From Methanoculleus frigidifontis (GTDB taxonomy: Archaea; Halobacteriota; Methanomicrobia; Methanomicrobiales; Methanoculleaceae), in NCBI RefSeq assembly GCF_030464345.1, contig NZ_VCYH01000009.1, forward strand, positions 55,170 to 119,169: 64,000 nt of DNA, in the 5' to 3' direction. Positions 53,293 through 62,080 of this stretch are shown here, one piece after another (within the stretch, counting starts at the first letter, position 1; each line of letters begins with the position of its first letter). A program made the translations under genes and the position numbers. The notes below the pieces were generated by a model. It did not search any database, was not told where the DNA came from, and saw only the letters and a list, made by a program, of their open reading frames with translations.

Positions 53293-53736
53293 CTATTCGC
53301 CGCCCGGCTCCGCAGGAGAGCAGCAGCCGGGGTCGTGCTCGATCCGCCCGCAGACACTCATCATCGGATGCCCGAGCGACGCACAGATCCGGTCGACAAC
53401 CTCGCGCGAGACGCATCCTTCCATCTTCTGCGCTTCGGTGCAGGCCTCCTCCGGGGCAAGCCCGAAGCGGCTGAGCATCAGGGCGACGATCCGGTGGCGC
53501 CGGACGAGGAACCGTGCGTACCGCTCCCCCTTTGCAGTCAGCGAAAAGCCGCGGTAGGGTGCGTGCTCGAGGTATCCCGCCCGTGCAAGGCCTTCAAGGG
53601 TCTTGGTCGCCGTCGACGGCGCCACCGCAAAGCGGGCGGCCGCCTCGGTCGTTCTGACGGCACCGGTGCAGTCGGCGACATATTTGAGGTATTCTGCCCT
53701 CTTTGGGGAGAGTTCGTGCCCGCTGATCCCCTGCAT
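53293..53736 (-). CDS. DtxR-family metal-dependent repressor with divergent metal site
   Basis: A 147-residue protein. The N-terminal winged helix (AEYLKYVADCTGAVRTTEAA, then PSTATKTLEGLARAGYLEH) is followed by the family dimerisation domain (RRHRIVALMLSRFGLAPEEA, EAQKMEGCVSREVVDRICAS). Where DtxR has C102, E105 and H106 this has Q, E106 and G107, followed by C108. A C-terminal tail (VCGRIEHDPGCC) carries three cysteines. It has no SH3-like domain. It lies next to znuA and probably regulates it. The ATG at 53736 is supported by a TATA-like box 27 bases upstream. Confidence 0.82.
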   Translation of the reverse strand: MQGISGHELSPKRAEYLKYVADCTGAVRTTEAAARFAVAPSTATKTLEGLARAGYLEHAPYRGFSLTAKGERYARFLVRRHRIVALMLSRFGLAPEEACTEAQKMEGCVSREVVDRICASLGHPMMSVCGRIEHDPGCCSPAEPGGE

Positions 53737-53779
53737 AAAACATACTGTCGGGGCCGGGCAGGTAAAATTTGCGGTCGGT

Positions 53780-55000
53780 CTAAACCTGGCCGGGAGAGAG
53801 TTCTCCCACGACATAGTGCCGCTTTCTGGCGGTGACGACCGCCCGCCCCTCGTAGCCGAGCGGCAGATCCTCTTTGATGACGACGTTCATGTAGCACGGG
53901 GTGCGGCAGATGACCGATCCGGCGACCTTTTGTTCGGTCACCACGACCGGCGTCTCCCGACCGAGCCAGCGGTCGTGGTAGTCGTCGTAGATGCGGTCGG
54001 CCTCGGCGAGGAGCGCCCGCGACCGCTGTTTGCGCACGTAGTCGGTGAGGTCTTTGTACGCGGCGGCGGGTGTCCCTGGCCTGCGGGAGTAGCGGGTGAT
54101 GTTCACCTTTGCAAACGCGGCCTGGCGCAGCAGTTTGAGCGAGGCTGCAAAATCGGTATCGGTCTCGCCGGGAAACCCGACGATGAAATCGGACGAGATG
54201 ATCATCTCGGGGTAGCGCTCCCGGAAGGCGCTGACGATTGCGAGCACGTCGGCGGCGCGGTAGCCGCGGCTCATCCGCGAAAGAACGGCGTCCGAGCCCG
54301 ACTGCACCGGGAGGTGCAGGAATTGGAAGACCTTCTCGCTTTCGTAGGCCCGGGCGAGGTCCGGGAGGATCGGGAGGACGGTCGCCGGGTTCATCATGCC
54401 GAGCCGCAGGCGGAACCGTCCCGGGATGTCATCGATTCTCTGGAGCAGGTCAGGGAGCGTCTCCCCGATATCCCGGCCCCAGGCAGAGACGTCCTGGCCG
54501 GTGAGCTGGATCTCCTTCGCCCCGCCCGCCGCGAGTGTGCGGACGGCGTCGAGGATCGCGTCTGCAGAAGCGCTGCAGAGGGCTCCGCGTGCGAGCCGCG
54601 TAATGCAGTAGCTGCACCGGCCGAGGCAGCCCGAGGCGATCTGAACGATCCCGACCGCGCCGGGGGCAGGGGTGCCGACGCCGCCGTAGCGATCGCGGAT
54701 CGTGTCCGGGTGGATGAACCGCGCGGTGCATACCGACCTGACGGCATCCGGCTGCGCGAGCGGCATGCATCCGGTGACGTAGAGCTCCTTATCGGCAAAC
54801 GCCCGGAGCCGACGCAGCATCTGCCGCTCGGTTGCGCCGATGACGGTGCAGGTATTAATGATCACCGCCTCCGCCTCCTCCGGCCCGACCCGCGTGCATC
54901 CCTGCGCCTCCAGGAGTGTGATCAGCTTCTGCGTATCCGCGTGGTTGTAGGTGCAGCCGTACGACTCGATATAGATCCGCTTCTCGATCAGGTGCTCCAT
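53780..55000 (-). CDS. tRNA t6A37 methylthiotransferase (archaeal MtaB/CDKAL1 type)
   Basis: A 406-residue MiaB-like radical SAM enzyme. UPF0004 cysteines: ESYGCTYNHAD, IINTCTVIG, YVTGCMPLAQ. The radical SAM cluster motif is QIASGCLGRCSYCIT (CxxxCxxC). A TRAM domain follows (ETPVVVTEQKVAGSVICRTP). It adds a methylthio group to t6A at position 37 of ANN-decoding tRNAs. No partner gene is adjacent. Confidence 0.93.
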   Translation of the reverse strand: MEHLIEKRIYIESYGCTYNHADTQKLITLLEAQGCTRVGPEEAEAVIINTCTVIGATERQMLRRLRAFADKELYVTGCMPLAQPDAVRSVCTARFIHPDTIRDRYGGVGTPAPGAVGIVQIASGCLGRCSYCITRLARGALCSASADAILDAVRTLAAGGAKEIQLTGQDVSAWGRDIGETLPDLLQRIDDIPGRFRLRLGMMNPATVLPILPDLARAYESEKVFQFLHLPVQSGSDAVLSRMSRGYRAADVLAIVSAFRERYPEMIISSDFIVGFPGETDTDFAASLKLLRQAAFAKVNITRYSRRPGTPAAAYKDLTDYVRKQRSRALLAEADRIYDDYHDRWLGRETPVVVTEQKVAGSVICRTPCYMNVVIKEDLPLGYEGRAVVTARKRHYVVGELSPGQV

Positions 55001-55173
55001 AGAAATCCCCGCGTGCTGTCATGCTCCGGTGCAGGGCTTGCGGCGGTGAGTGGAAGGGGGGGTGCAATCTGCCTCCTGCTGCGCTTTTTGGGCACCAGGA
55101 GCCCGCCGCATCTCCGGGGTGGCAGCCCGCAGAGCACAATGCTTAACCGCTGATATTACTATCTCTTTATTCA

Positions 55174-55932
55174 ATGATTAAAATAGGGCTGCTCGGATGC
55201 GGCAACGTCGGCCACATCATCGCGCGACATGCAGAGGGCTTCCGGATATCTGCTGTCTTTGACATGATCCCCGACCGGGCGCAGGAGCTCGCGGCGATCA
55301 GCCACGCGACCCCCTATTCGGACTTTGACGAATTTCTCCGCGCGGACGTCGATCTCATCGTCGAAGCGGCATCGGTCGCTGCCGTCTGGCTCTACGGGGA
55401 GGCGATCCTGCGGGCCGGAAAAGACCTAGTGGTGCTCAGCGGCGGCGCTCTTGCCGACGATGAATTCAAGAGCCGGCTCGTCGAGACCGCACGGGCTGCC
55501 GGCCGGAAGATCCGGGTTCCGAGCGGTGCCGTTACCGGCCTTGACAACCTGAAGATCGGACAGATATCGCCGCTCGGCACCCTCCTGCTCCGGACGACGA
55601 AGTCCCCCGGTTCGCTCGGGCTGCAACCGACGGAGCGGATGGAGATATTTAAGGGGGCGGCAAGCGACTGTATAAAGCAATACCCGAAGAATATCAACGT
55701 CGCAGTAGCACTGGGTCTTGCGGCAGGGAAAGAGGCCGACGTGGAGCTCTGGGTCGATCCGGATGTGGAGCGGAATATTCACGAGATCTTTGCGGAGGGC
55801 GAGTTCGGGGACATCTATATCAGGGTGAGAAACGTCCCGAGCCCGGAAAACCTCTCGACAAGTTATATGGCCGCTCTTTCGATCCTGACCCTGCTCAAGA
55901 ACCTCGACAACCCTCTGGTGGTGGGGACATAG
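55174..55932 (+). CDS. nadX: L-aspartate dehydrogenase of NAD synthesis
   Basis: A 252-residue enzyme converting aspartate to iminoaspartate, which NadA then uses. Rossmann motif IGLLGCGNVGHIIARHAEGF. The catalytic region GAVTGLDNLKIGQISPLGTL and the histidine-free tail (NVPSPENLSTSYMAALSILT) match archaeal NadX. A TATA-like CTTAACC (55143-55149) lies 25-31 bases before the ATG. First gene of the nad operon. Confidence 0.93.
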   Translation: MIKIGLLGCGNVGHIIARHAEGFRISAVFDMIPDRAQELAAISHATPYSDFDEFLRADVDLIVEAASVAAVWLYGEAILRAGKDLVVLSGGALADDEFKSRLVETARAAGRKIRVPSGAVTGLDNLKIGQISPLGTLLLRTTKSPGSLGLQPTERMEIFKGAASDCIKQYPKNINVAVALGLAAGKEADVELWVDPDVERNIHEIFAEGEFGDIYIRVRNVPSPENLSTSYMAALSILTLLKNLDNPLVVGT

Positions 55933-55934
55933 CA

Positions 55935-56825
55935 ATGGAAGAGGAGATTCTGGAACTGAAGCGAGAGAAGAACGCACTCATTCTGGCACACAATTACCAG
56001 CCGATCGAGATCCAGGCCGTGGCCGACGTCGTGGGCGACAGCCTCGAGATGGCCGTCCGGGCCGAGGACGCCACCGCCGATCTCATCGTCGTCTGCGGCG
56101 TGCAGTTCATGGCCGAGACGGCCAAGATCATCAACCCGGAGCGGAAAGTCGTCATCCCGGTCAGGGACGCGGGATGCCCGCTTGCGGAGCAGCTGACGCC
56201 TGCGATGATCGTCGAGGCGAAGCAGCGGTTTCCGACAGCAGCCGTCGTCGTCTACGTCAACAGCACCGCCGAGTGCAAGGCGCTCGCCGACATCACCTGC
56301 ACGTCGGCAAACGCCGTCAGGGTCGTCCGCTCCCTCGAGGAAGACGAGGTCATCTTCGGCCCCGATGCAAACCTGGCCGCATACGTCCAGCGGCAGGTGC
56401 CTGAAAAGAGGATCATCCCGACTCCCCCGGGCGGGCACTGCTACGTCCATACCGGGTTTACGGCCGTGGACGTCACCGGGGCGCGGGCACGGGGCGGGCG
56501 GATCGTCTGCCACCCGGAGTGCCCGGCGGCCATCCAGGAGGCATCCGACGTGATCGCCTCGACCGGCGGGATGGTCCGGTGTGCGGCGGATGCAGACACC
56601 TGGTCGGTCTTCACCGAAAAAGAGATGGTCACCCGCCTCCGGGTGCTCTACCCGGAGAAGACCTTCTATGAGAAGGCGGATGCCATCTGCGCCGACATGA
56701 AGAAGATCGCGCTTGCAGACCTTCTCCGCTCGCTCCGGGAGGAGGAGTACGAAGTCACGCTCCCGGACGAGATCATGGAGCGTGCACGCGGCGCCATCGA
56801 ACGGATGCTGGCCGTCACGGGGTAA
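55935..56825 (+). CDS. nadA: quinolinate synthase
   Basis: A 296-residue 4Fe-4S enzyme joining iminoaspartate and dihydroxyacetone phosphate. The triplicated-domain family pattern is present: LILAHNYQPIEIQAVADVVG, VVYVNSTAECKALADITCTS and VCHPECPAAIQEASDVIAST. The cluster cysteines are likely in VVCGVQF, ITCTSAN and ECPA. It starts 2 bases after nadX. Confidence 0.94.
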   Translation: MEEEILELKREKNALILAHNYQPIEIQAVADVVGDSLEMAVRAEDATADLIVVCGVQFMAETAKIINPERKVVIPVRDAGCPLAEQLTPAMIVEAKQRFPTAAVVVYVNSTAECKALADITCTSANAVRVVRSLEEDEVIFGPDANLAAYVQRQVPEKRIIPTPPGGHCYVHTGFTAVDVTGARARGGRIVCHPECPAAIQEASDVIASTGGMVRCAADADTWSVFTEKEMVTRLRVLYPEKTFYEKADAICADMKKIALADLLRSLREEEYEVTLPDEIMERARGAIERMLAVTG

Positions 56826-57686
56826 ATGGGCATGATCCCGCTCCGCTATCTCCTCCGGTTCATCGAGGAAGACGCGCCCTGGGGCGACGCCACCTCGGAC
56901 ACCGTCGTCCCGGACGTCGTCTGCAGGGCGCAGATCCTGGCGAAGGCCTCCGGCACGGTTGCAGGGCTTTCCGAAGCCCGGGCGCTCTTTGAGCACTACG
57001 GCGTCACGGTCATGCAGCGCACCGCCGACGGCCGGGCGGTCTCGGCCGGCACGGCGCTCTGCGATCTCGAAGGGGACGCCCGAAGCATTCTGCTGGTGGA
57101 GCGGACGGCGCTCAACATCATCGGGCGGATGAGCGCCATTGCGACGAAGACGCGCTCCTGCGTCGAGCAGGCCCGGTCCGTCTCTCCGGGGACGCGGATT
57201 GCGGCGACCCGGAAGACCGCTCCCGGCCTGCGGCTGCTCGACAAAAGAGCGGTGCAGCTCGGCGGCGGCGATCCCCACCGGTTTACGCTCAGTGACGCTG
57301 TCCTGATCAAAGACAACCACCTCGCCCTCGTCCCGATCGGTGAGGCGGTCGCAAAAGCGCGCGCGGCCAGCCTCTACCGGAAGGTCGAGGTGGAGGTCGA
57401 ATCGGCTGATGACGCCGCCATCGCCGCAGAAGCCGGTGCCGACATCCTGCTCCTGGACAACATGACCCCGGCGACGGTGCGTGAGACGATCGATCACCTT
57501 GAGAAGAGAGGGCTTCGGCAGGGAGTCGTCATCGAGATATCCGGCGGGGTCACCGGGACGACCCTGCTCGAATATGCCCGGACCGGTGCCGACGTCATCA
57601 GTATGGGTGCCCTTACCCACACGATCGAGAACTTTGACGTGAGCCTTGAGATCCTGCGCGGGCTGCAGACTGTCCGGCTTGCATAG
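56826..57686 (+). CDS. nadC: nicotinate-nucleotide pyrophosphorylase (carboxylating)
   Basis: A 286-residue quinolinate phosphoribosyltransferase. EDAPWGDATSDTVVPD, ATRKTAPGLRLLDKRAVQLG, RFTLSDAVLIKDNHLALVP and VEVEVESADDAAIAAEAGAD are all family blocks, with the substrate-binding Arg and Lys present. ATG at 56826 directly abuts the nadA stop; 56832 is an alternative. Completes the nadX-nadA-nadC set that makes NAD from aspartate. Confidence 0.95.
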   Translation: MGMIPLRYLLRFIEEDAPWGDATSDTVVPDVVCRAQILAKASGTVAGLSEARALFEHYGVTVMQRTADGRAVSAGTALCDLEGDARSILLVERTALNIIGRMSAIATKTRSCVEQARSVSPGTRIAATRKTAPGLRLLDKRAVQLGGGDPHRFTLSDAVLIKDNHLALVPIGEAVAKARAASLYRKVEVEVESADDAAIAAEAGADILLLDNMTPATVRETIDHLEKRGLRQGVVIEISGGVTGTTLLEYARTGADVISMGALTHTIENFDVSLEILRGLQTVRLA

Positions 57687-57692
57687 CCCGGA

Positions 57693-59057
57693 TCACCGTG
57701 CCTGCCGAACGAGCTGCTCCCCGGTATACCGGGACAGCGTCTGCTGGCTGGGTGAAAACTCCGCACGCGACCGCGACCGGGCCGTCGTCCTCCTGGAGCG
57801 TCCGGCGGCACGGGTGCTCTTCTGCCTGCGGGGCACCGATTCTGCGGCGGGCTCGTTCTTGACGAGGAAGTCCCGGATCTTCCGGGACTCAAGCCACCCC
57901 TCGTCAAGCTGCCTGACGGTGTCGTTGATCCGCCGGACCTCCTGCCGGATACGGTCGGACTGCTCCCCGTCCATGAGATCCGCCCAGCCCTGGATCACCT
58001 GCAGGGGGTGGCGGAGATGATCGCCGAGGATGGCGAACTGCTCGATGTTCTTCTCGATCTGATCGTAGACATGCCGCCTGAAGAGAACCCGGTCGGTGAT
58101 GTCCCGGCAGACCCCTTCGTAGCCGGCGATCATATCCTCTCCCATGATGGGGGAGGCGTGGATCTCGACGATGGCGCTGGTTCCGTCGGCGCGGCGCACC
58201 TCCGTCTGCAGCCATGCCCCATCCGGCTCCTCGTCCAGCCGCGCTTTGAAATCCCGGAGATCGGGTTCGAACCGGGGAAGGATACATTCCGTCACGTTCC
58301 TGCCGATCATATCGCCCGGCGGGTACCCGAGAACCTTCTCTACCGTGTGGGAGACGAAGGAGAGAACCCCCTGCGCATCACAGGTGAAGACGATGTCTGC
58401 GCTGGTCTGGGCGATCTGTCGGATCCGTGTATCTCTCCCGCAGGGAGCCGCCTCTGCCCGTCTCCCCGGCATGTTCCCGACCCCTTTCCAGTGGCCGTCA
58501 CGGTTCACGAGGACGATGTCGTGGCCGGTGGCGATGTCCATGATCTCGGTGATGCCGCACCTGCGCAGCGGGTAGGCGTTCATCGCGATTATCCGGCGGT
58601 TTTTGATGACCCCGTGGAGTGCCGTCACGACGCAGTTGAACGATTCCCAGTCTTCTTTCCCGAGCCACGCGGTGTTGCCGCCGAGGAACAGGCCGTCGAA
58701 TCCCTGATCGAGTGCCCGCTCCTCGGCGGCAATACAGGCGTTGACCCGCGCCGCGGGATCAAAGCCCCCGGCTGCCTGGTAGACTTCGTGGTGATCCTGC
58801 AGGACAAGCTGCCCGGATGCCAGGCGGCTCTCCAGATCGGGTATGGCTTTCTTCAGCACCCGCCGTGCTCCGGTGCTGTTCAGGGGCGGCGCGGTCACCA
58901 GAATACAGCAGGCATCTCTCGCAAGGGCAGCCCTGACAAAAGAGATCACCGGGTCTGCAAGTTCCTGGCGATTGCGATATAGCACGCCGATGTGTGTTCC
59001 CCAGGGAACACTGGTGACCGGTCTGCCTTCCGGGGCGCCGGTTCCGTTCTGAGCCAT
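57693..59057 (-). CDS. MEDS-PAS sensor protein without a kinase domain
   Basis: A 454-residue protein. Residues 18-190 are a MEDS (methanogen/methylotroph, DcmR sensory) domain: GTHIGVLYRNRQELADPVIS, VLQDHHEVYQAAGGFDP. Residues about 212-335 are a PAS domain (RQIAQTSADIVFTCDAQGVL). A short H-box-like helix follows (FAILGDHLRHPLQVIQGWAD, about 345-365). No HATPase domain follows; the C-terminus is instead a basic low-complexity tail (KSTRAAGRSRRTTARSRSRA). It probably senses a small molecule and passes the signal to another protein. Confidence 0.85.
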   Translation of the reverse strand: MAQNGTGAPEGRPVTSVPWGTHIGVLYRNRQELADPVISFVRAALARDACCILVTAPPLNSTGARRVLKKAIPDLESRLASGQLVLQDHHEVYQAAGGFDPAARVNACIAAEERALDQGFDGLFLGGNTAWLGKEDWESFNCVVTALHGVIKNRRIIAMNAYPLRRCGITEIMDIATGHDIVLVNRDGHWKGVGNMPGRRAEAAPCGRDTRIRQIAQTSADIVFTCDAQGVLSFVSHTVEKVLGYPPGDMIGRNVTECILPRFEPDLRDFKARLDEEPDGAWLQTEVRRADGTSAIVEIHASPIMGEDMIAGYEGVCRDITDRVLFRRHVYDQIEKNIEQFAILGDHLRHPLQVIQGWADLMDGEQSDRIRQEVRRINDTVRQLDEGWLESRKIRDFLVKNEPAAESVPRRQKSTRAAGRSRRTTARSRSRAEFSPSQQTLSRYTGEQLVRQAR

Positions 59058-59573
59058 ATTCTCGGATCGGTTTCGTCTGCTCTGAGTCTGACAGATATCA
59101 TCTGTCCTGCCGTTCTTTGCCTCCTCCTCATCATCGTGTTTCCGATATCAGGTATCGGGGCAAGCCTGAGGAAATGGCAATTGTATTATACCTCATGTTT
59201 TATTTAATAAAAAGTTTGCCCCGGTAGGTATATAAAGCGGGTGCGCAGGATGCGGTTAGCGGGCTCGTTTAAGCAGTCGGACGGGGATGGCCGGGAGTGC
59301 TCCCACGAGGATTCTTGCATCGGTCGGTATTCGAGAGTGCCGCAGCAGTTCCGGGCACCGGGTGGAGGCGGAGCCGTCCTGGAAACGGGCGCCGGCAGGC
59401 TCAGCGTCTTCCGGAGCACTTCCCGCATTCGGGATGCGGTGGCCTGACCTCCGGTCGACCCCCCCTCTGAAGCGGCGACTCTCACGAATGGAAACCCGAT
59501 CCTGTGCCCGGCTCCGGGAGCGGAGAGGCGGTTTTCGAAAAAAGTATTCGCATCCTGATGAATTGCTTCTCCT
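59058..59573. other. intergenic stretch with A/T-rich promoter-like region
   Basis: No supported gene. Around 59190-59240 the strand is A/T-rich (TGTATTATACC-like, TTTATTTAATAAAAAG, GGTATATAAAGCG) and would suit promoters in either direction, but the nearest starts are the MEDS gene (about 130 bases away) and no plus-strand gene. An open frame at 59204-59593 has low-complexity, shadow-like composition. Confidence 0.4.
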
Positions 59574-60002
59574 TCAGGATGCTGCCGGAACATCGTCCAT
59601 CTGCATCTCGTCCAGGAACGGCATCAGCCCTTTCACATACGGGGTCGGTTCGCTTCTTCCCTCGTGCACGATCTCGCCGTAGGCGATCACCTCGATGATG
59701 AGCGGGACATCCTCCAGCCGCTGCGTGAAGAGCGGGTCGGATTCCCCGGCGAACTGGAGAAACGCGTCCAGCCGGATGAACGGGCGCTCGAAGTCCGGGA
59801 CGTCGCCGTACTCCTCAAGGTTTTCGCTGAGCGTGGATTCACGTGCCAGCTCCTCCTCGAAGTAGAGATAGATCTCCAGGTTCTGTTGCTGCCGGACTGT
59901 ATCGAGGTCTCTGATGTCGATCTTCGCCCCGGGGACGATCCCACTCCGCTGGAGTTCGCCCGGGAATACGGTAGTCTCTTCTGCTCCGGTAGGTTCAGCC
60001 AT
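59574..60002 (-). CDS. acidic hypothetical protein
   Basis: A 142-residue, strongly acidic soluble protein of unrecognised family. EETTVFPGELQRSGIVPGAK is followed by alpha/beta segments (NLEIYLYFEEELARESTLSE, PLIIEVIAYGEIVHEGRSE) that read as one folded domain. It stands alone and has no clear neighbours in function. Confidence 0.6.
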   Translation of the reverse strand: MAEPTGAEETTVFPGELQRSGIVPGAKIDIRDLDTVRQQQNLEIYLYFEEELARESTLSENLEEYGDVPDFERPFIRLDAFLQFAGESDPLFTQRLEDVPLIIEVIAYGEIVHEGRSEPTPYVKGLMPFLDEMQMDDVPAAS

Positions 60003-60236
60003 AGTAGATCAAGAGAGCGGCTGTACTACAAAAATGATCTGTCTTATCCCGCCCCGGCAAAGAGCTGTCTCCTCTCCCTCTCTGCCGGCGGCGACGCACG
60101 GAGCCCTCTGTGAACCTGTGCCTGCCTTCCGGTACCGGAGGGTGCGCGTGTGCGGTACGGCTATGCCGGTTTGAAGAGATGCGGGTGGAAAAAACTTATC
60201 GTGCGACCGCCGCAATGATGATCCTCGGGGTGATGC

Positions 60237-60779
60237 ATGGAAGAGCCCGGCTCATCGAAGCAGAGCAAGACCACGCCGGAGAACTACGGGAAACCCGGTA
60301 TCCAGCCGTATCTCTCGCTGCTGGAGTCACGCAACCCCACCGAGCGGTGGCGGGCTGCCGAGATGCTTGGACGACTTGGCGATCCCCGTGCGGCCGAGCC
60401 CCTCATCGGAGCACTTGAAGACGATTTTGCAGAGGTCCGCTGGAAAGCGGCCGAAGCGCTCGGCACGGTCGACGGTTGGAACGCCGTGCAGCCTCTTATC
60501 CGCACGCTTGAGGACGAAGACCCCTGGGTCCGGGCGGGGGCTGCACGGGCGCTCGGGATGATCGGCGACCCGCGGGCGGTCGAACCGCTCATCACCCGCC
60601 TCCGGGACGAAAAGCCCCGGGTCAGGAAGGCCGCGGTGCTGGCACTCGGGACGATCGGCAACCCCCGTGCCCGGGAACCGCTCCTGCGGCTGCAAGGCGA
60701 CGCGGACGACGCGGTTCGGGAGGCCGTCGTCCGGGCGCTCGAGCAGCTTCCGACGGAGCGCGAGATCCCGGTCCGGTGA
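60237..60779 (+). CDS. HEAT-repeat (PBS lyase-like) protein
   Basis: A 180-residue protein of about five 31-residue HEAT repeats, each like RWRAAEMLGRLGDPRAAEPL, VRWKAAEALGTVDGWNAVQP, VRAGAARALGMIGDPRAVEP. A 30-residue hydrophilic lead precedes them. Such proteins are scaffolds for protein interactions, and no enzymatic motif is present. The ATG at 60237 follows GGGGTG. Confidence 0.85.
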   Translation: MEEPGSSKQSKTTPENYGKPGIQPYLSLLESRNPTERWRAAEMLGRLGDPRAAEPLIGALEDDFAEVRWKAAEALGTVDGWNAVQPLIRTLEDEDPWVRAGAARALGMIGDPRAVEPLITRLRDEKPRVRKAAVLALGTIGNPRAREPLLRLQGDADDAVREAVVRALEQLPTEREIPVR

Positions 60780-61024
60780 ACGCCGGAGAGCCGTTCCGGG
60801 ACAGAGCAGAACCTCTCTTTGTCGGTCGGGCATGCGGCCATATCGTCTGCATCGATACTTTCTCGGAATGGACGCATGCGGGATTATGGCGGCACAGATC
60901 CGGTCGGATCCTTTCGAAATTGATGTTTCAGGGAATGCCCTGAGAAACTAGCGGCAATTTTCCATGCAGGCATCTGATACGGCGTGTGCGTCCACGCCTC
61001 GCCCGATCCAGGAATTGCAGGGGC
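60780..61024. other. intergenic stretch before repeat copy H
   Basis: No supported gene; open frames on both strands have shadow composition. No repeat or hairpin recognised. Confidence 0.4.
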
Positions 61025-61387
61025 AATCGTGTTGGGGGAGGGGGCATCCCCATTCGCGCTAACTTTAGATACGGGGATTTGCGCGTATACCGCGTTCTTC
61101 CCCTGATGAGGCTTGTCCCGGGGACGACCTTTTTCCCTCCCCTGTCTCCCGCGAAGATCCACAGACAACATCAACCCCACCCCTCAAGGGGCGGGGGCAG
61201 TCATGGCGATACCCAGGGGAAAGCCGTGCCCCCGAACACCCCGGATTGCGGTCATCCGGAGCAAGAGATGGGACCTCATCACGTGCCTGGACCCCGCCGA
61301 TAGCAACAGGAATTTCGGTGCACCCAGAGGGTACGGTAGCGTATATGGGGCATCCCCCTCCCCTGGCTCCACCCCCGCGAGGATATC
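61025..61387 (-). repeat. dispersed intergenic repeat, copy H (MITE-like), opposite orientation
   Basis: The only inverted copy. In plus coordinates it starts with AATCGTGTTGGGGGAGGG, GGCATCCCCATTCGCGCTAAC, and ends GCGTATATGGGGCATCCCCC, TCCCCTGG and GGATATC. Core sequences TGGGTGCACCGAAATTCC, ATCCGGAGCAAGAGATG and CCGTATC are present in inverse. It is the short variant and also lacks the CACGGCATGGGGAGACGCC block. It lies between two plus-strand genes. Confidence 0.85.
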
Positions 61388-61439
61388 TCTCACGGATCCG
61401 GTGAATCACCCCGAAACCATTGCCGCAGGTTCGGTCTGA

Positions 61440-61627
61440 TTCTCCGAAATCTTTTCAGTTTTACTCTGGGGCACTTCAGTGTTTCAGATCTATCCTTGAG
61501 CAACCCTCCTTTTTCCTCTAGAAATCCGTTATAATTCTGTAAATTTGCAAAATACTGATCCTTAACTCCGTTTGGAAAAGGTTTTCTTTATATACTGTTA
61601 GAATGTAATCACGGAGGCGATGGAAAT
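61440..61627 (+). promoter_or_regulatory. A/T-rich promoter region with TATA box upstream of the deaminase
   Basis: Bases 61440-61610 are far more A/T-rich than the rest of the window. CTTTATATAC (61586-61595) is a strong TATA box about 35 bases before the ATG at 61628, and GGAGG (61613-61617) is a good ribosome-binding site. Confidence 0.6.
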
Positions 61628-62074
61628 ATGGATCTCTTCATGAAGTGTGCCATTGAAGAGGCGGAGCTGAGCAGAAGCGAGGGGGGGATCCCGATAGGCT
61701 CGGTTCTCGTCAGAGGGGGCAGAATACTCGGAAAAGGGCACAACCGGAGAGTTCAGCAGGATGACCCGGTACTCCACGCAGAGATCGACTGCATCAGGAA
61801 TGCGGGGAGGATCGGGAGCTATCGGGAGATGGCACTCTACTCGACACTGATGCCCTGCTATCTCTGCGCCGGTGCGGTCGTTCAGTTCGGCATCGGGAAG
61901 GTGGTTGCCGGGGAGTCGGAGAGCTTCGCCGGAGCGCGGGAATTTCTGGAGATGCACGGCGTCGAGGTGATCGACCTCGACCTTACCGTCTGCAAGGATA
62001 TGCTGCAGTCGTTCATCGAGGAACGCCCCGAGATCTGGTGCGAGGACATCGGCGAGGAGTGGCCGCCGGTCTGA
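61628..62074 (+). CDS. cytosine deaminase-like protein (yeast FCY1 type)
   Basis: A 148-residue member of the cytidine-deaminase fold. Zinc ligands H50, C77 and C80 and the catalytic E52 are in HAEIDCIRNAGRI and STLMPCYLCAGAVVQFG. The sequence EGGIPIGSVLVRGGRILGKG, then GHNRR and the C-terminal FIEERPEIWCEDIGE closely follow yeast cytosine deaminase, including its C-terminal lid. This suggests base (cytosine) rather than nucleoside deamination, a salvage step to uracil. A related substrate cannot be excluded. Confidence 0.85.
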   Translation: MDLFMKCAIEEAELSRSEGGIPIGSVLVRGGRILGKGHNRRVQQDDPVLHAEIDCIRNAGRIGSYREMALYSTLMPCYLCAGAVVQFGIGKVVAGESESFAGAREFLEMHGVEVIDLDLTVCKDMLQSFIEERPEIWCEDIGEEWPPV

Positions 62075-62080
62075 TCCGGT

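Noticed and set aside
59204..59593. A 129-residue minus-strand open frame between the MEDS gene and the acidic hypothetical gene.
   Set aside because: It overlaps the end of the supported gene at 59574-60002, has low-complexity segments (PPPPGARNC) and shows no domain.
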